From: Actinomycetes bacterium
GTDB lineage: Bacteria; Actinomycetota; Acidimicrobiia; Acidimicrobiales; Palsa-688
DNA: 38,044 nucleotides
Reading direction: 5' to 3'
Assembly: GCA_021809105.1 (NCBI GenBank)
Contig: JAKBAM010000025.1
Location: forward strand, 1-38,044
In this document: piece by piece, positions 1 to 8,584 of the stretch
Position numbering within the stretch: position 1 is the first letter of the stretch
Layout: each line of letters opens with the position of its first letter
Translations under genes and position numbers: made by a program
The notes under the pieces: generated by a model
Told to the model about the DNA's origin: nothing
Database searches by the model: none
What the model saw: only the letters and a program-made list of their open reading frames with translations

Positions 1-1258
1 CATACGACTGTCCCGGTCCGAACGAAACAGGACCCCCCGAACCCGGGAACGTCACATTTCGCAACCCGTACCCGGCTTGCGTGAAGCTCGCCACCGTCAA
101 ATCCTTACCAGCCGCCCCAGCAATCTTGACGAACATCGCCAAGTTGGTGCAAGCATTCTCCACCGATACCCACGTGTTGTCAGAGCTGCTCGCCGCCGGG
201 CGGCTCGGGGGTGGCGGAGAAGTGATCAGATCCGACGGGTAAGCCTTCTTGATGATCGACACGCACTTTTGCACGGCCGGGTCCTGCCACACCAGGTAGT
301 TCTGCAGCGCGATGGAGTTGAACGTGGCAGAGGTCACCAGGTTCCGCAGGTAGGTGGGGTCGTTTTGCGTCTTGCTCGTGAGAACCCCGCCCAGGTCACT
401 CGCTGAGGTCGCCACCCAAGGCGGGTTGTAGCTGCTCTGATTGTTCTCCAAGGCCGCCGGCCAGCCCGCCGAACCGGTACCTACCGCCACCACCTCGTCT
501 ACACCCGAGCTCTTGAACCGCTCGGCAATCGTCGCCGCCTGCTGGTACTCCGCCACCTGATCGTTGGAGGGCGCGCTGTTGACCGCGCTCGACACCACAT
601 CCACCCCCAGCTTCTTCAAGGCCGACTGCACCACCGTCAGCTCACTCGTGTCCGACGTCGTGCCCGCGTAAAGGCCCACCTTCTTCCCCTTGAACAGACC
701 CTTCTTGGCCACCGCAGCCAGGAGCAGGGGGTCGAAGACCGAAGGCGGCGGCGTCAGCGTGAAGTTCTCCGCCGAACCCGCCGGCAGCGTCGTCTGGGAG
801 CTCAGAGTGCCCCCGTTGATCGTCGGCACTTGGTGCTGCAAGTAGCAGGCCGGCGACAAGGGTCCGAGGGCGGCGAAAGCCTGGTCGTCCTGGACCACCT
901 GGGTGCAGGCTGTCAAAGCAGCCGTCGTCGTCGTCGGGTCCACCGGTACCAGATAGGGCACGACCTTGCGGCCATCGACTCCTCCCTCGGCATTGAGGTT
1001 ATTGATCAATGCGTTGTACGCGTCCGGGTAGCTGCCCTGGTTCAAGTTGACGCCCAGGCTCTTCAACGCCGCCAGATCCACATACGGGATCCCCACCCGG
1101 ATCGCCGACGCCGTCACTCCCGGACCAGTCGCCCCCGAACTGCCCGAAGTCCCCGACGTGGTCGTCGGCGATGACCCGCCCCCGCCCCCCGAACCACAAC
1201 CCGCGGCCAACACCGCCACCACCGCGGCACCCGCCGCAAATGCCACACGCCTACTCAT
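1..1258 (-). CDS. LivJ-type solute-binding lipoprotein, 3' end beyond the window
   Basis: Extracellular binding protein of the periplasmic-binding-protein type I fold (branched-chain amino acid/amide type), expected to be lipid-anchored and to hand a ligand to an ABC permease that is not in this window. The start ATG at 1258 follows a GGGGAG ribosome site. The first 20 residues are a short Arg-Arg, Ala-rich signal ending in the lipobox LAAGC (Cys21), followed by a Gly/Ser/Thr linker. About 419 codons are visible. Comparison with the paralogue at 2636-3949 suggests only some 18 residues are missing. The two proteins share long identical stretches (for example VGIPYVDLAALKSLG and LENNQS.YNPPWVATSA). 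The ligand cannot be read from sequence. The glycoside-hydrolase neighbourhood makes a sugar or glycoside-derived compound possible, but the family usually binds amino acids, amides or aromatic acids. Confidence 0.87.
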   Translation of the reverse strand, partial: MSRRVAFAAGAAVVAVLAAGCGSGGGGGSSPTTTSGTSGSSGATGPGVTASAIRVGIPYVDLAALKSLGVNLNQGSYPDAYNALINNLNAEGGVDGRKVVPYLVPVDPTTTTAALTACTQVVQDDQAFAALGPLSPACYLQHQVPTINGGTLSSQTTLPAGSAENFTLTPPPSVFDPLLLAAVAKKGLFKGKKVGLYAGTTSDTSELTVVQSALKKLGVDVVSSAVNSAPSNDQVAEYQQAATIAERFKSSGVDEVVAVGTGSAGWPAALENNQSSYNPPWVATSASDLGGVLTSKTQNDPTYLRNLVTSATFNSIALQNYLVWQDPAVQKCVSIIKKAYPSDLITSPPPPSRPAASSSDNTWVSVENACTNLAMFVKIAGAAGKDLTVASFTQAGYGLRNVTFPGSGGPVSFGPGQSY

Positions 1259-1304
1259 CGTCAACTCCCCTGTGCCCGGAGCTCTGCTCGGGCGGCTCGG
1301 TCGT

Positions 1305-1320
1305 ATGATAGCGCTACCAA
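1305..1320 (-). promoter_or_regulatory. LacI-type operator over a -10 box, upstream of the binding-protein gene
   Basis: Read on the minus strand this is TTGGTAGCGCTATCAT. It has a perfect 8-bp core palindrome TAGCGCTA and one mismatched pair outside it. The last six bases, TATCAT (1310-1305), look like a -10 box, 46 bp before the ATG at 1258. Close relatives of the site occur at 24627-24642 and 33398-33412. The natural candidate to bind it is the LacI-family protein at 27279-28358 (inference). Confidence 0.7.
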
Positions 1321-1344
1321 ATGGCAGGTGCTAGGCCTTGTCGC

Positions 1345-2601
1345 TCAAAGGTCGTAGCTGCCGGCACGCAAGCTGGCCGACCGCTCCCGTTGGCCACGAC
1401 GGACATGGTCGTTCTGCGCCGCCCGGCGACGCCGGGCCTCGGCGGCATCGAGCTCGACGCGCTGGTCGCCGTCGCGGGGAGCGAGACCGAAGCCGGTGTA
1501 AACCACCCGCCGTTCCGCCGAGATCGGCGGGCGGCTCATATGCAACGTGCACGAACAGTGGACAGTGACATCGCCGGTGCGCGTCGGCAAAGGAATACGC
1601 GGGAGGTCGAGCCCTTCGACTCCGAGGGGGGCGACGTTGGCGCGGTGTGAGCCGGCGACGACACCCAGCTCGCCGTTCTCGCGCTGCGCGCCGGTGACCG
1701 AGATACCCACGATCAGACCGCAACAGCCACGGCTGTGACCGCCGAGGGAGCAGTCCTTGTGCCAGCTGACATCCGATGCACCCTCGACCACACCCACCTT
1801 CTTGAGCAGGCCCTCCGCAGCATCGGTGCCGTCGGGATCACGCTGCACGAACAGATCCTCAGTGAAGGTACCGATCCTGGCGAAGCGGCCGTCGCGCAGC
1901 AACTCCCGCAGCGCCGCCGCCTGGTGGTTGAAACCTAGGATCCGGGCCGGATACCACTCGTTGTCCCCGGTACGTGCCCACCACGAGGCGCCGTCATCGC
2001 GCTCGGCCGCGGCGATAGCAGCATCCAGCTCTGCGGACACTGCGGCCATCTCCGCCTCGGTGAACACCCCTTCGAGATGCAAGAAACCGGCTTCGGCCAA
2101 GAAGTGCCCGATGTCGTCGGGAGAGTCGCCGAGGGTAAACGAGTGGGGGAGGTCCAGCGGGCCGCCGTCGCTCTCCCGGAAGTCGACCGATCCCGGCTCG
2201 TACACCGGACGCCCGTCGAGTAGGCACCGCAAGACCGGCTCCCATTCGAGGAAAGCATCGAAGCTGCCGCGGTGGACCTCGGCACGCCCCGTCAGCTGCA
2301 GCCCGAACGTCGACGCCACGTCCTGCATCAGGTCCGAGAACGCCGCACCATCGAGCGCCACCACCAGCGCGTCGCCCCCGCCTCGGCGGGCGCCGATCCG
2401 GTCGTCGGCACCCACCATGAAGGTGAGCTGCTCGCCCGCGACATCGAGGGTGAGCGGCGCCAACCCGAGCCGTCTCGCTCCGCCGCCTGCCGCGGCGCCG
2501 TTGGCGTCGAGCAGCGCAGGCAGGCGCTCCTCGAAGAAAACGCCCGGCTCCAGTGCGATGGTATCGCCCTGGTAACGAGTCCGGAGATCGACGGTCACCA
2601 C
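1345..2601 (-). CDS. Phytanoyl-CoA dioxygenase (PhyH)-like Fe(II)/2-oxoglutarate oxygenase with N-terminal extra domain
   Basis: 418 aa. The C-terminal two thirds fit the PhyH family of non-haem Fe(II)/2OG oxygenases, which hydroxylate small molecules. The facial triad is visible as H281-K-D283 (in WHKDCS) and H354 (TLHMSRPP), and R364/R365 are candidates for 2-oxoglutarate binding. The first roughly 140 residues are not PhyH. Their pattern (beta-rich, LTLDVAGEQLTF ... FSDLMQD) resembles an SCP2-like lipid-binding fold, which is only a tentative assignment. The start is GTG with GGAGG seven bases upstream; a second GTG follows directly. The gene lies 34 bp after one binding-protein gene and upstream of another. 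An N-terminal fragment of a homologous gene sits at 20391-20666. The substrate is unknown. Confidence 0.82.
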   Translation of the reverse strand: MVTVDLRTRYQGDTIALEPGVFFEERLPALLDANGAAAGGGARRLGLAPLTLDVAGEQLTFMVGADDRIGARRGGGDALVVALDGAAFSDLMQDVASTFGLQLTGRAEVHRGSFDAFLEWEPVLRCLLDGRPVYEPGSVDFRESDGGPLDLPHSFTLGDSPDDIGHFLAEAGFLHLEGVFTEAEMAAVSAELDAAIAAAERDDGASWWARTGDNEWYPARILGFNHQAAALRELLRDGRFARIGTFTEDLFVQRDPDGTDAAEGLLKKVGVVEGASDVSWHKDCSLGGHSRGCCGLIVGISVTGAQRENGELGVVAGSHRANVAPLGVEGLDLPRIPLPTRTGDVTVHCSCTLHMSRPPISAERRVVYTGFGLAPRDGDQRVELDAAEARRRRAAQNDHVRRGQRERSASLRAGSYDL

Positions 2602-2635
2602 GTTTGGTCCTCCCTCGCAAGGCGATCGATCCGGG

Positions 2636-3949
2636 TCATGTCGCGGCCGGCTTGGACGAGTAAACGATCTGCTTGGAGCTCACGTCGTAGGTCCCCACGA
2701 AGACCGGCCCAGTCGTATAGGCCTGCCCGGGACCGAACGAGACCGGACCGCCAGAACCAGGCAGGGTCACGTTACGCAAGCCGTATCCGGCCTGGGTGAA
2801 GCTCGCCACCGTCAGGTTCTTTCCTGCCGCTCCGGCGATCTTGGCGAATAGGGCGAGATCCTCGCACGCGGCCTCGACCGACACGTAGGAGTTGTCGGAG
2901 GTATTGGTCACCAAAGTGGTCGGCGGGGGTGGCGAGATGATCACATCCGACGGGTAAGCCTTCCGCACGATCGATACGCACTTCTGGATAGCCGGATCCG
3001 ACCACGCTTGATAGTTCGTGAGGGTGGCGCTCGAGGTTAAAAGGTTTTTGAGGTAGGTCGGATCATTGGCCGTCTTGCTGCTCACCAGGCCTCCCAGGTC
3101 GTTGGCCGATGTCGCCACCCACGGGGGGTTGTAGGTGCTCTGGTTGTTCTCCAACACGGTGGGCCAACCCGATGACGCACCGCCGACAGCCACCACCTCA
3201 TCCACACCCAGGCTCTTGAACCGCTCGGCGATCACTGCCCCCTGCTGGTTGGCCGCCACCTGATCGGTGGACGGCGCACTGTTGACCGCGCTCTGCACAA
3301 CGTCCACCCCCAGCTTCTTGAGCGATGCCTGCACTACCGCCAGCTCACTCGTGTCTACCGTGTCCGCGTACAGTCCGACCTTCTTGCCCTTGAACACCCC
3401 CTGCTTGGCGAAGGCCGCCAGCTGCAACGGGTCGTACACCGCCGGTGGAGGACCCACGACGAAGTCCACCGCTGATCCCGCCGGGGGCGCGCCCGTGGTG
3501 CCCAGTGTGCCTCCGTTGATGACCGGCGTCTGGTGCTCCAAGTAGCATTCAGGCGACAGCGGATTGATGGCCACGAACACCTGGTCGTCCTGCACGAGCT
3601 GGGTGCACGCGGTCAGGGCGGCCGTGGTCGTCGTCGGACTGACCGGCACGATATAAGGCACGATCTTGCGGCCATCCACCCCCCCGTGGGCATTCATGTT
3701 GTCGATCAACGCGGTGTAAACGTGGGCGAAGTTGCCCTGGTTCAGGTTGATGCCCAGGCTTTTCAACGCCGCCAGATCGACATACGGGATCCCCACCCGG
3801 ATGGTCGAGGCCGTCACCCCCCGAGTCGTGGCGCCCGCCGTCCCTGAAGTCGTAGTAGCCGGCGAGGCGCCACCTCCTCCCGATCCACACCCGGCGGCCA
3901 ACACTGCTGCCGCTGCTGCCCCAGCCGCGATCACTCGACGCCTGCTCAT
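2636..3949 (-). CDS. LivJ-type solute-binding lipoprotein
   Basis: 437 aa, full-length paralogue of the protein at the left edge. The chosen ATG at 3949 has a GGGGGAG ribosome site six bases away; an in-frame upstream ATG extension adds unlikely residues that overlap the preceding gene. The signal is MSRRRVIAAG..., with lipobox LAAGC and Cys21 as the lipidated residue. The twin arginine could direct Tat export, although the motif is not perfect. A Gly/Ser/Thr linker then leads into the two-lobed type I binding fold (ASTIRVGIPY at the start of lobe 1). It lies 20 bp downstream of the GH3 gene in the same direction, so the two are probably co-transcribed. No permease or ATPase of the Liv type is in the window. 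Confidence 0.88.
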   Translation of the reverse strand: MSRRRVIAAGAAAAAVLAAGCGSGGGGASPATTTSGTAGATTRGVTASTIRVGIPYVDLAALKSLGINLNQGNFAHVYTALIDNMNAHGGVDGRKIVPYIVPVSPTTTTAALTACTQLVQDDQVFVAINPLSPECYLEHQTPVINGGTLGTTGAPPAGSAVDFVVGPPPAVYDPLQLAAFAKQGVFKGKKVGLYADTVDTSELAVVQASLKKLGVDVVQSAVNSAPSTDQVAANQQGAVIAERFKSLGVDEVVAVGGASSGWPTVLENNQSTYNPPWVATSANDLGGLVSSKTANDPTYLKNLLTSSATLTNYQAWSDPAIQKCVSIVRKAYPSDVIISPPPPTTLVTNTSDNSYVSVEAACEDLALFAKIAGAAGKNLTVASFTQAGYGLRNVTLPGSGGPVSFGPGQAYTTGPVFVGTYDVSSKQIVYSSKPAAT

Positions 3950-3969
3950 TGCTGCTCCCCCGTTTCTGC

Positions 3970-6495
3970 TCATTGGGCCTTTACCTCGATATCGCATCGG
4001 GTAGTAATGTCCTGCGACGACCGCCCGATCAGGAGTTGGTAGGGGCCGGGGTCGATCTGCCAACCCGGGGCGCGACGTTCCTGCCCGGGGGCACCCCCGA
4101 ACATGTCGAAGATGCGGGGGGCGATCTGGTCCCAGTCGGCTTGACCCGGATCCCAGTAGGCGAACGCCCGGTCCCCCAACTGCAGGTCAACCACACGCGT
4201 CTCCCCCGGTTGGAGCTGGACCTTGGCGAAGGCCTTCAGTTCCTTGGGTGGTCGGGCCAGGCGCGACGGCCCGGGAGCCACATAGCACTGCACGACTTCG
4301 CTGCCCGCTCGATCCCCCATGTTGGTCACCGGAACCGAGACCGTCAGCGACTCGCCCGGCCGGAAGGTGCTGGCCGAAAGGGCCGGCTCGCCGAGGCGGA
4401 AGGTCGTGTAGCTCAAGCCGTGCCCGAACGGGAATCGGGGAGCGATCACCCGATGCTCGTAGCCCCGATATCCCATGAACAGGCCCTCGCCGTAGCGCAG
4501 CTCGCCGTTCTCGCCGGGGAAGTTGTCATAGGCGGGACTGTGCTCCAGGCGCAGCGGGATCGTGGTGGCCAGACGCCCGCCCGGCTCCGCGTGGCCGACC
4601 AGGATGTCCGCCACAGCAGCGGCCATCTCCTGGCCGCCGAACCAGCATTGCAGCACCGCCGCCACGTCTTCCTCCCAAGACAGGTCGAGTGGAGCGCCGG
4701 CGTTGAGCACAACGACGGTGCGCTGGTTGACTGCGGCGACCCGCCGGATCAGCTCGGTTTGCCGGCCCGGCAGCTCGAGAGACGGCCTGTCGCGTCCCTC
4801 GGTCTCCCACTCCTCGGTCGTGCCGGCGAACACGACGGCCACGTCTGCGTCCGCCGCTGCGCTCACCGCCCGGTCCATCAAGGCATCGCCATCCACCGTC
4901 CGGAACCCAACGCGGAAGCCAGCGAGCTGCGTATCGACGCGGGCATATTCGACGACCATCTCTACCGGCCGGCCCCGAACCAGCGTCACCTCGCAGAGGA
5001 GGTCTTGACTAGCCATCCCGAAGAAGTCATCACCCCCAGGCGGCGGCGGGCTGGCGAAACCATCGATGACCAGCACGCCGTCGACGAATAGACGGGCCCG
5101 ACCCGACTGGGCGAGCGCCAGCTGGAAGAGGCCGTCCTCCTCGGGTACCACCATGCCGCGCGCCCGCACACACCAACCATCGCTCGGAAGGCCCTGGTCC
5201 ATGCTGGCCAGGACCGCCATCCGCAGGCTGGCAAGCTCGCGACGCTCCACCACGGGGCCTTCGAAATCCACGCCGGCGTACACCTCGGCCTGGAAGCCCT
5301 CGGGTGCGTGCAGCACGGCCCCGCCCACTACCGCAGCCGACCGGTCCACCTCACACCCACGCTCGTGGACGACGTCAGCTCCGACACCCAAAGCCGCCTT
5401 GACCGCCTCGAGCGGGGTATCGAAGGGATGAGCGATCACCTGCGCCGATCCCCCGCCCATGATCCGGGGTACCGAAGCATGCGCGCCGAGCACTGCCACC
5501 CGCCCCACCGCAGAGGGATCGATCGGCAGCGTGCCATCGTTGCTGAGCAGCACTGTGGCGCCAGCGGCCGCCCGCCTCAGGAGCGCCACGTCTTCGGGCC
5601 CCGGCGGGAGCGGGGCAGAAGGGAGCAACGCAGCGTCGAGGGCGCCGCTGCGGTCGAGTCCACCCAGCAGGCGGCGCACCGCATTGTCGAGGTCGTCCTT
5701 GCCGACGATCCCCGCCTCGATGGCGTCGACCAGGGTAGATCCCAGAGAACGGCCGGGGCCGGGCATCTCCAAGTCCAGGCCGGCACCGAGCGACGTCGCC
5801 CTGTCGGCGACCGCGAACCAGTCGGTCATCACCAGCCCCTCGAAACCCCATTCCTCTCGGAGGATCCCGATGAGAAACTCCGGCTGCTCCGTGAGCCACC
5901 GGCCGTTGAGGCGGTTATAGGAAGACATGACAGCCAGGACCCCGCCCTCCCGCACGGCGATCTCGAATGGCACCAGGTAGAGCTCTCGCAGCGCCCTCTC
6001 GTCGATCACCGAGCTGATCGACGTGCGCTCGAACTCCGCGTCGTTGCCTACGAAATGCTTGACCGTGGCAAAGACGCCCGTCGACTGCACGCCGTGCACA
6101 TATCCAGCGGCGAGGCGACCGGACAGGAGCGGGTCCTCGGAGTAGCACTCGAAGTTCCGACCGGCTAGCAGCGACCGATGGAGGTTGACCGTTGGCGCCA
6201 GAAGCCCCCGGTATCCCCGCGCCAGCGCTTCCCGGCCGACCAGTGCTCCCAGCTCCTCGGCCAGCGCCGGATCCCACGCCGCGCCGATCGCCGAACCACA
6301 CGGGATACAGGTGCTCGGTTCCCCGCCCATTCCCGGGAAACCGGGGCCTCGGGCACCGTTCGGGCCGTCTGTTACCTGGATCTTCGGAATGCCCAGCCGC
6401 TCGACGGCCACCGTCGAGAACATGTCCTCGCCCGCGGTAAGCGCCGCCTTCTCCTCCAGCGTCAGCGCCTCCAGCAGCACCTCGACATCAGCCAC
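3970..6495 (-). CDS. GH3 beta-glucosidase-type glycosidase with PA14-like insert
   Basis: 841 aa. Retaining exo-beta-glycosidase of family GH3. Order of parts: GH3 TIM barrel (about 1-290) with the catalytic nucleophile D225 in VMTDWF; alpha/beta sandwich interrupted by a PA14-like beta domain (about 380-530; LALAQSGRARLFVDG, FASPPPPGG); then the acid/base E564 in EEWETEG; and a C-terminal fibronectin III-like domain ending near 840. Substrate contacts typical of the family are present (KHFVGN, GRNFECYSEDP). No signal peptide is seen, so it probably acts inside the cell on imported glycosides. The start was set at GTG 6495 because GAGGGGGAT lies just before it; GTG at 6525 would add ten residues but has no good spacing. 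It is closely related to the C-terminal part of the gene at 36471-38044. Confidence 0.93.
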   Translation of the reverse strand: MADVEVLLEALTLEEKAALTAGEDMFSTVAVERLGIPKIQVTDGPNGARGPGFPGMGGEPSTCIPCGSAIGAAWDPALAEELGALVGREALARGYRGLLAPTVNLHRSLLAGRNFECYSEDPLLSGRLAAGYVHGVQSTGVFATVKHFVGNDAEFERTSISSVIDERALRELYLVPFEIAVREGGVLAVMSSYNRLNGRWLTEQPEFLIGILREEWGFEGLVMTDWFAVADRATSLGAGLDLEMPGPGRSLGSTLVDAIEAGIVGKDDLDNAVRRLLGGLDRSGALDAALLPSAPLPPGPEDVALLRRAAAGATVLLSNDGTLPIDPSAVGRVAVLGAHASVPRIMGGGSAQVIAHPFDTPLEAVKAALGVGADVVHERGCEVDRSAAVVGGAVLHAPEGFQAEVYAGVDFEGPVVERRELASLRMAVLASMDQGLPSDGWCVRARGMVVPEEDGLFQLALAQSGRARLFVDGVLVIDGFASPPPPGGDDFFGMASQDLLCEVTLVRGRPVEMVVEYARVDTQLAGFRVGFRTVDGDALMDRAVSAAADADVAVVFAGTTEEWETEGRDRPSLELPGRQTELIRRVAAVNQRTVVVLNAGAPLDLSWEEDVAAVLQCWFGGQEMAAAVADILVGHAEPGGRLATTIPLRLEHSPAYDNFPGENGELRYGEGLFMGYRGYEHRVIAPRFPFGHGLSYTTFRLGEPALSASTFRPGESLTVSVPVTNMGDRAGSEVVQCYVAPGPSRLARPPKELKAFAKVQLQPGETRVVDLQLGDRAFAYWDPGQADWDQIAPRIFDMFGGAPGQERRAPGWQIDPGPYQLLIGRSSQDITTRCDIEVKAQ

Positions 6496-6588
6496 AAGAT
6501 CCCCCTCAGCGTCGATCGGCGGCACTCCGCCCGACCAGCTCCAATATTCTTATGACCATATAACTTCGTAGCTACGGTCGCAAGCGCA

Positions 6589-7263
6589 TCACGGTGCGAG
6601 CTCCTCGACGCGCTTGTCGATGTAGGCCTCCATCGCGCTGCCGAGATCGACGCGGTCCGGATCGATGAGCCACTGGATCTCCAGCCCCATCATGGTGGCG
6701 ATGATCTCGGTGGACACCCGATCCAGATCGATATCAGCCTTCACGTGCTTCGCTTCGCGCTCGGCTTCGAGCACCGACCTGGCGAGGTAGCGAGCCGTCC
6801 GATACCTGTCGACGAAGAAGTCGTGCAAGGGATCCTCCCGATCAAGGCTCTCTGCACCGAGTACCACGTATAGCCGGGTGAGTGTGGCGGTCTCGACGTT
6901 GTGACGGCCGAGCTCACGCAAGCTGGACAGCGTGCCCAACGCGCCCGCCTCCCCGGCATCGGCGCGGTCTCGCTCCTCCACCACCTCTTGCAGGAGTCGT
7001 TCCTTGGTGCCGAAGTAGTAGAGCAGCCCGGGCGCGGTCATCCCCACCCGGGCCGCCAGCGCCGCCACCCCGGTGCCTCGATATCCCTTGCCCGCGAACA
7101 GCTCCACAGCGGCGTCGAGGATCTGCTGGCGGCGCACATCGCCGCGAGGCTGGCGGTTGCGGTCGTCGGCAGCCGCCCTCCCAGCCGAGCGACCCTGTCG
7201 GCGCCGGTTCGAGCGCGGCGACGGCGCGCCGTCGCTGGAGGCGGTCTGGGTCACCTCGCCCAT
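6589..7263 (-). CDS. TetR-family transcriptional regulator
   Basis: 224 aa. A basic, low-complexity N-terminus of about 40 residues precedes a typical TetR DNA-binding domain (RRQQILDAAVELFAGKGYRG ... PGLLYYFGTKERLL, about residues 44-95). A helical ligand-binding and dimerisation domain follows. The ATG at 7263 has no clear ribosome site, so the start is uncertain within the basic extension. The gene is divergent from the esterase gene at 7428, and the gap between them holds a GCAAG-N6-CTTGC palindrome that occurs twice more in the window, once beside the other TetR gene. It is probably a repressor of the esterase promoter and of itself (inference). The downstream GH3 gene runs in the same direction 93 bp further on. 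Confidence 0.9.
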   Translation of the reverse strand: MGEVTQTASSDGAPSPRSNRRRQGRSAGRAAADDRNRQPRGDVRRQQILDAAVELFAGKGYRGTGVAALAARVGMTAPGLLYYFGTKERLLQEVVEERDRADAGEAGALGTLSSLRELGRHNVETATLTRLYVVLGAESLDREDPLHDFFVDRYRTARYLARSVLEAEREAKHVKADIDLDRVSTEIIATMMGLEIQWLIDPDRVDLGSAMEAYIDKRVEELAP

Positions 7264-7331
7264 CGAATCGGACCGTCCGGTGCAGCGTCAAACCCCACGC
7301 GATGAGGAAGGGAAGACCAGCCGAACCAGCC

Positions 7332-7355
7332 CTTGCGTTGCAAGATAATCCTTGC
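7332..7355. promoter_or_regulatory. TetR-type operator, three half-sites, in the tetR/esterase gap
   Basis: The half-sites are CTTGC (7332-7336), GCAAG (7340-7344) and CTTGC (7351-7355). The last two form the 16-bp palindrome GCAAGATAATCCTTGC. A -10-like GATAAT (7344-7349) lies inside the palindrome and would serve the esterase gene, leaving a leader of about 72 bases. The same palindrome recurs at 20698-20713 and 36444-36459. Confidence 0.68.
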
Positions 7356-7427
7356 GAGACTCTGGTCGTTGTCGGCTGCCGGCGACATCGGCCGGGTGCC
7401 GCCGACCAAGAAGCCTGGAGGATCCCA

Positions 7428-8546
7428 GTGAGGGTCGAAACCCTTCCCTTGTCGGAGGACGGCTCGGTCCACCTGACCGTGTACCTACAGGAACCGAGCC
7501 GGGAGCTCCCGCTCTGGCGCACCCGTCCTGCGGTTCTCGTATTGCCGGGTGGCGGCTACCAGATGACGAGCGACCGCGAAGCCGAGCCAGTGGCGCTGTC
7601 TTTCCTGGCGGAGGGGTTCCATGCCTTCGTCCTGCGCTACTCCGTCGGACCGCGAGCGACTTATCCCAATCCGCTCTGCGATCTATCGAGGGCCATCAAG
7701 CTGGTACGTGACAACGCGGCGGCATGGGGCGTGCGCCCAGATCGGATCGCTGTCTGCGGCTTTTCGGCAGGCGGGCACCTGGCAGCAGCCTTGGGAACCT
7801 TGTGGAACGATCCGGGAGTACAGGCAGCGGCCGGGGTGGCCGGCGACGACAACCAGCCCAACGCGCTGCTGCTCGGCTACCCCGTGATATCCGCAGTCGA
7901 GGACAGCCGCCAGGTCTGGTTTACGAATCAGGTCTCTGACCCCGCTGACACCTCTCTCATCGCGAAGCTCTCGGGCGAGTTGAACGTAGGACCACACACC
8001 CCTCCGACCTTTATGTTCCACACCTACCAGGACAACGTCGTCCCGGTCGAGAACACCTTGCTCTTCGCCCGAGCCCTGGCCCTCGCAGATGTCCCCTTCG
8101 AGATGCACATCTTCCAGCGAGGCGGTCACGGCCTCGCCATGGCAAAACGCACCACAGCCAGCAGCAAACGGGACGACGATGCCGCCGGCGTCGAGCACTG
8201 GTTCGCCCTGGCCACCGCATGGCTATGGAGGCTCTTCGACCCCCCGTCCGGTACCTCCGCAGGCTCGCGCCGAGCGCACTTCGGTGACCTGTCTCATGGG
8301 AATGCTGATCGGTACGCCGAGACGGGCCGCTTCACTCTCGACACGTGCCTCGGTGACCTCCTCGACGACGCTCGTTCCCGCGCCGTGATCCAGCGCTACT
8401 TGCCTGCCATGGTCGACGCCGCCACCGGTCCTGGCCGCGACTACGCCCTGCGCACGATCATGCAATACGTAGACGATCCTCCCGACGATGCAACAGCCCA
8501 GTCCCTGGCTGACGAGTTGGCGGGCATCTCCAACGCGGCCCACTGA
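7428..8546 (+). CDS. Alpha/beta-hydrolase, acetyl-xylan/feruloyl esterase-like, with C-terminal helical tail
   Basis: 372 aa. It probably removes acetyl or other acyl groups from sugars or glycosides; no signal peptide is visible, so it is likely cytoplasmic. The catalytic triad can be placed: S113 in GFSAGGH, D202 in YQDNVVP and H234 in RGGHGLAM. The oxyanion segment is VLPGGGYQM. The GTG at 7428 was chosen because GGAGG stands seven bases before it; the open frame extends much further upstream through the tetR gene but without support. After the hydrolase domain (about residue 270) comes a separate tail of roughly 80 residues (RFTLDTCLGDLL ...). It resembles the last 80 residues of the GH78 enzyme at 28391. 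The gene is convergent with the sulfatase gene. Confidence 0.88.
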   Translation: MRVETLPLSEDGSVHLTVYLQEPSRELPLWRTRPAVLVLPGGGYQMTSDREAEPVALSFLAEGFHAFVLRYSVGPRATYPNPLCDLSRAIKLVRDNAAAWGVRPDRIAVCGFSAGGHLAAALGTLWNDPGVQAAAGVAGDDNQPNALLLGYPVISAVEDSRQVWFTNQVSDPADTSLIAKLSGELNVGPHTPPTFMFHTYQDNVVPVENTLLFARALALADVPFEMHIFQRGGHGLAMAKRTTASSKRDDDAAGVEHWFALATAWLWRLFDPPSGTSAGSRRAHFGDLSHGNADRYAETGRFTLDTCLGDLLDDARSRAVIQRYLPAMVDAATGPGRDYALRTIMQYVDDPPDDATAQSLADELAGISNAAH

Positions 8547-8584
8547 TCTGGTCGATCCACTGGATCAAAGCGGATCAACTTCAA

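Noticed and set aside
6567..6576. Perfect 10-bp palindrome CGTAGCTACG between tetR and GH3
   Set aside because: Unlike the other operators, it is not repeated elsewhere in the window and has no clear -10 box over it; kept only as a possible site.
8541..8584. Four GATC repeats at 9-10 bp spacing and the palindrome GATCCACTGGATC between the convergent esterase and sulfatase genes
   Set aside because: No GC-rich stem with a T-run, so it does not look like a terminator, and the short repeats can arise by chance.
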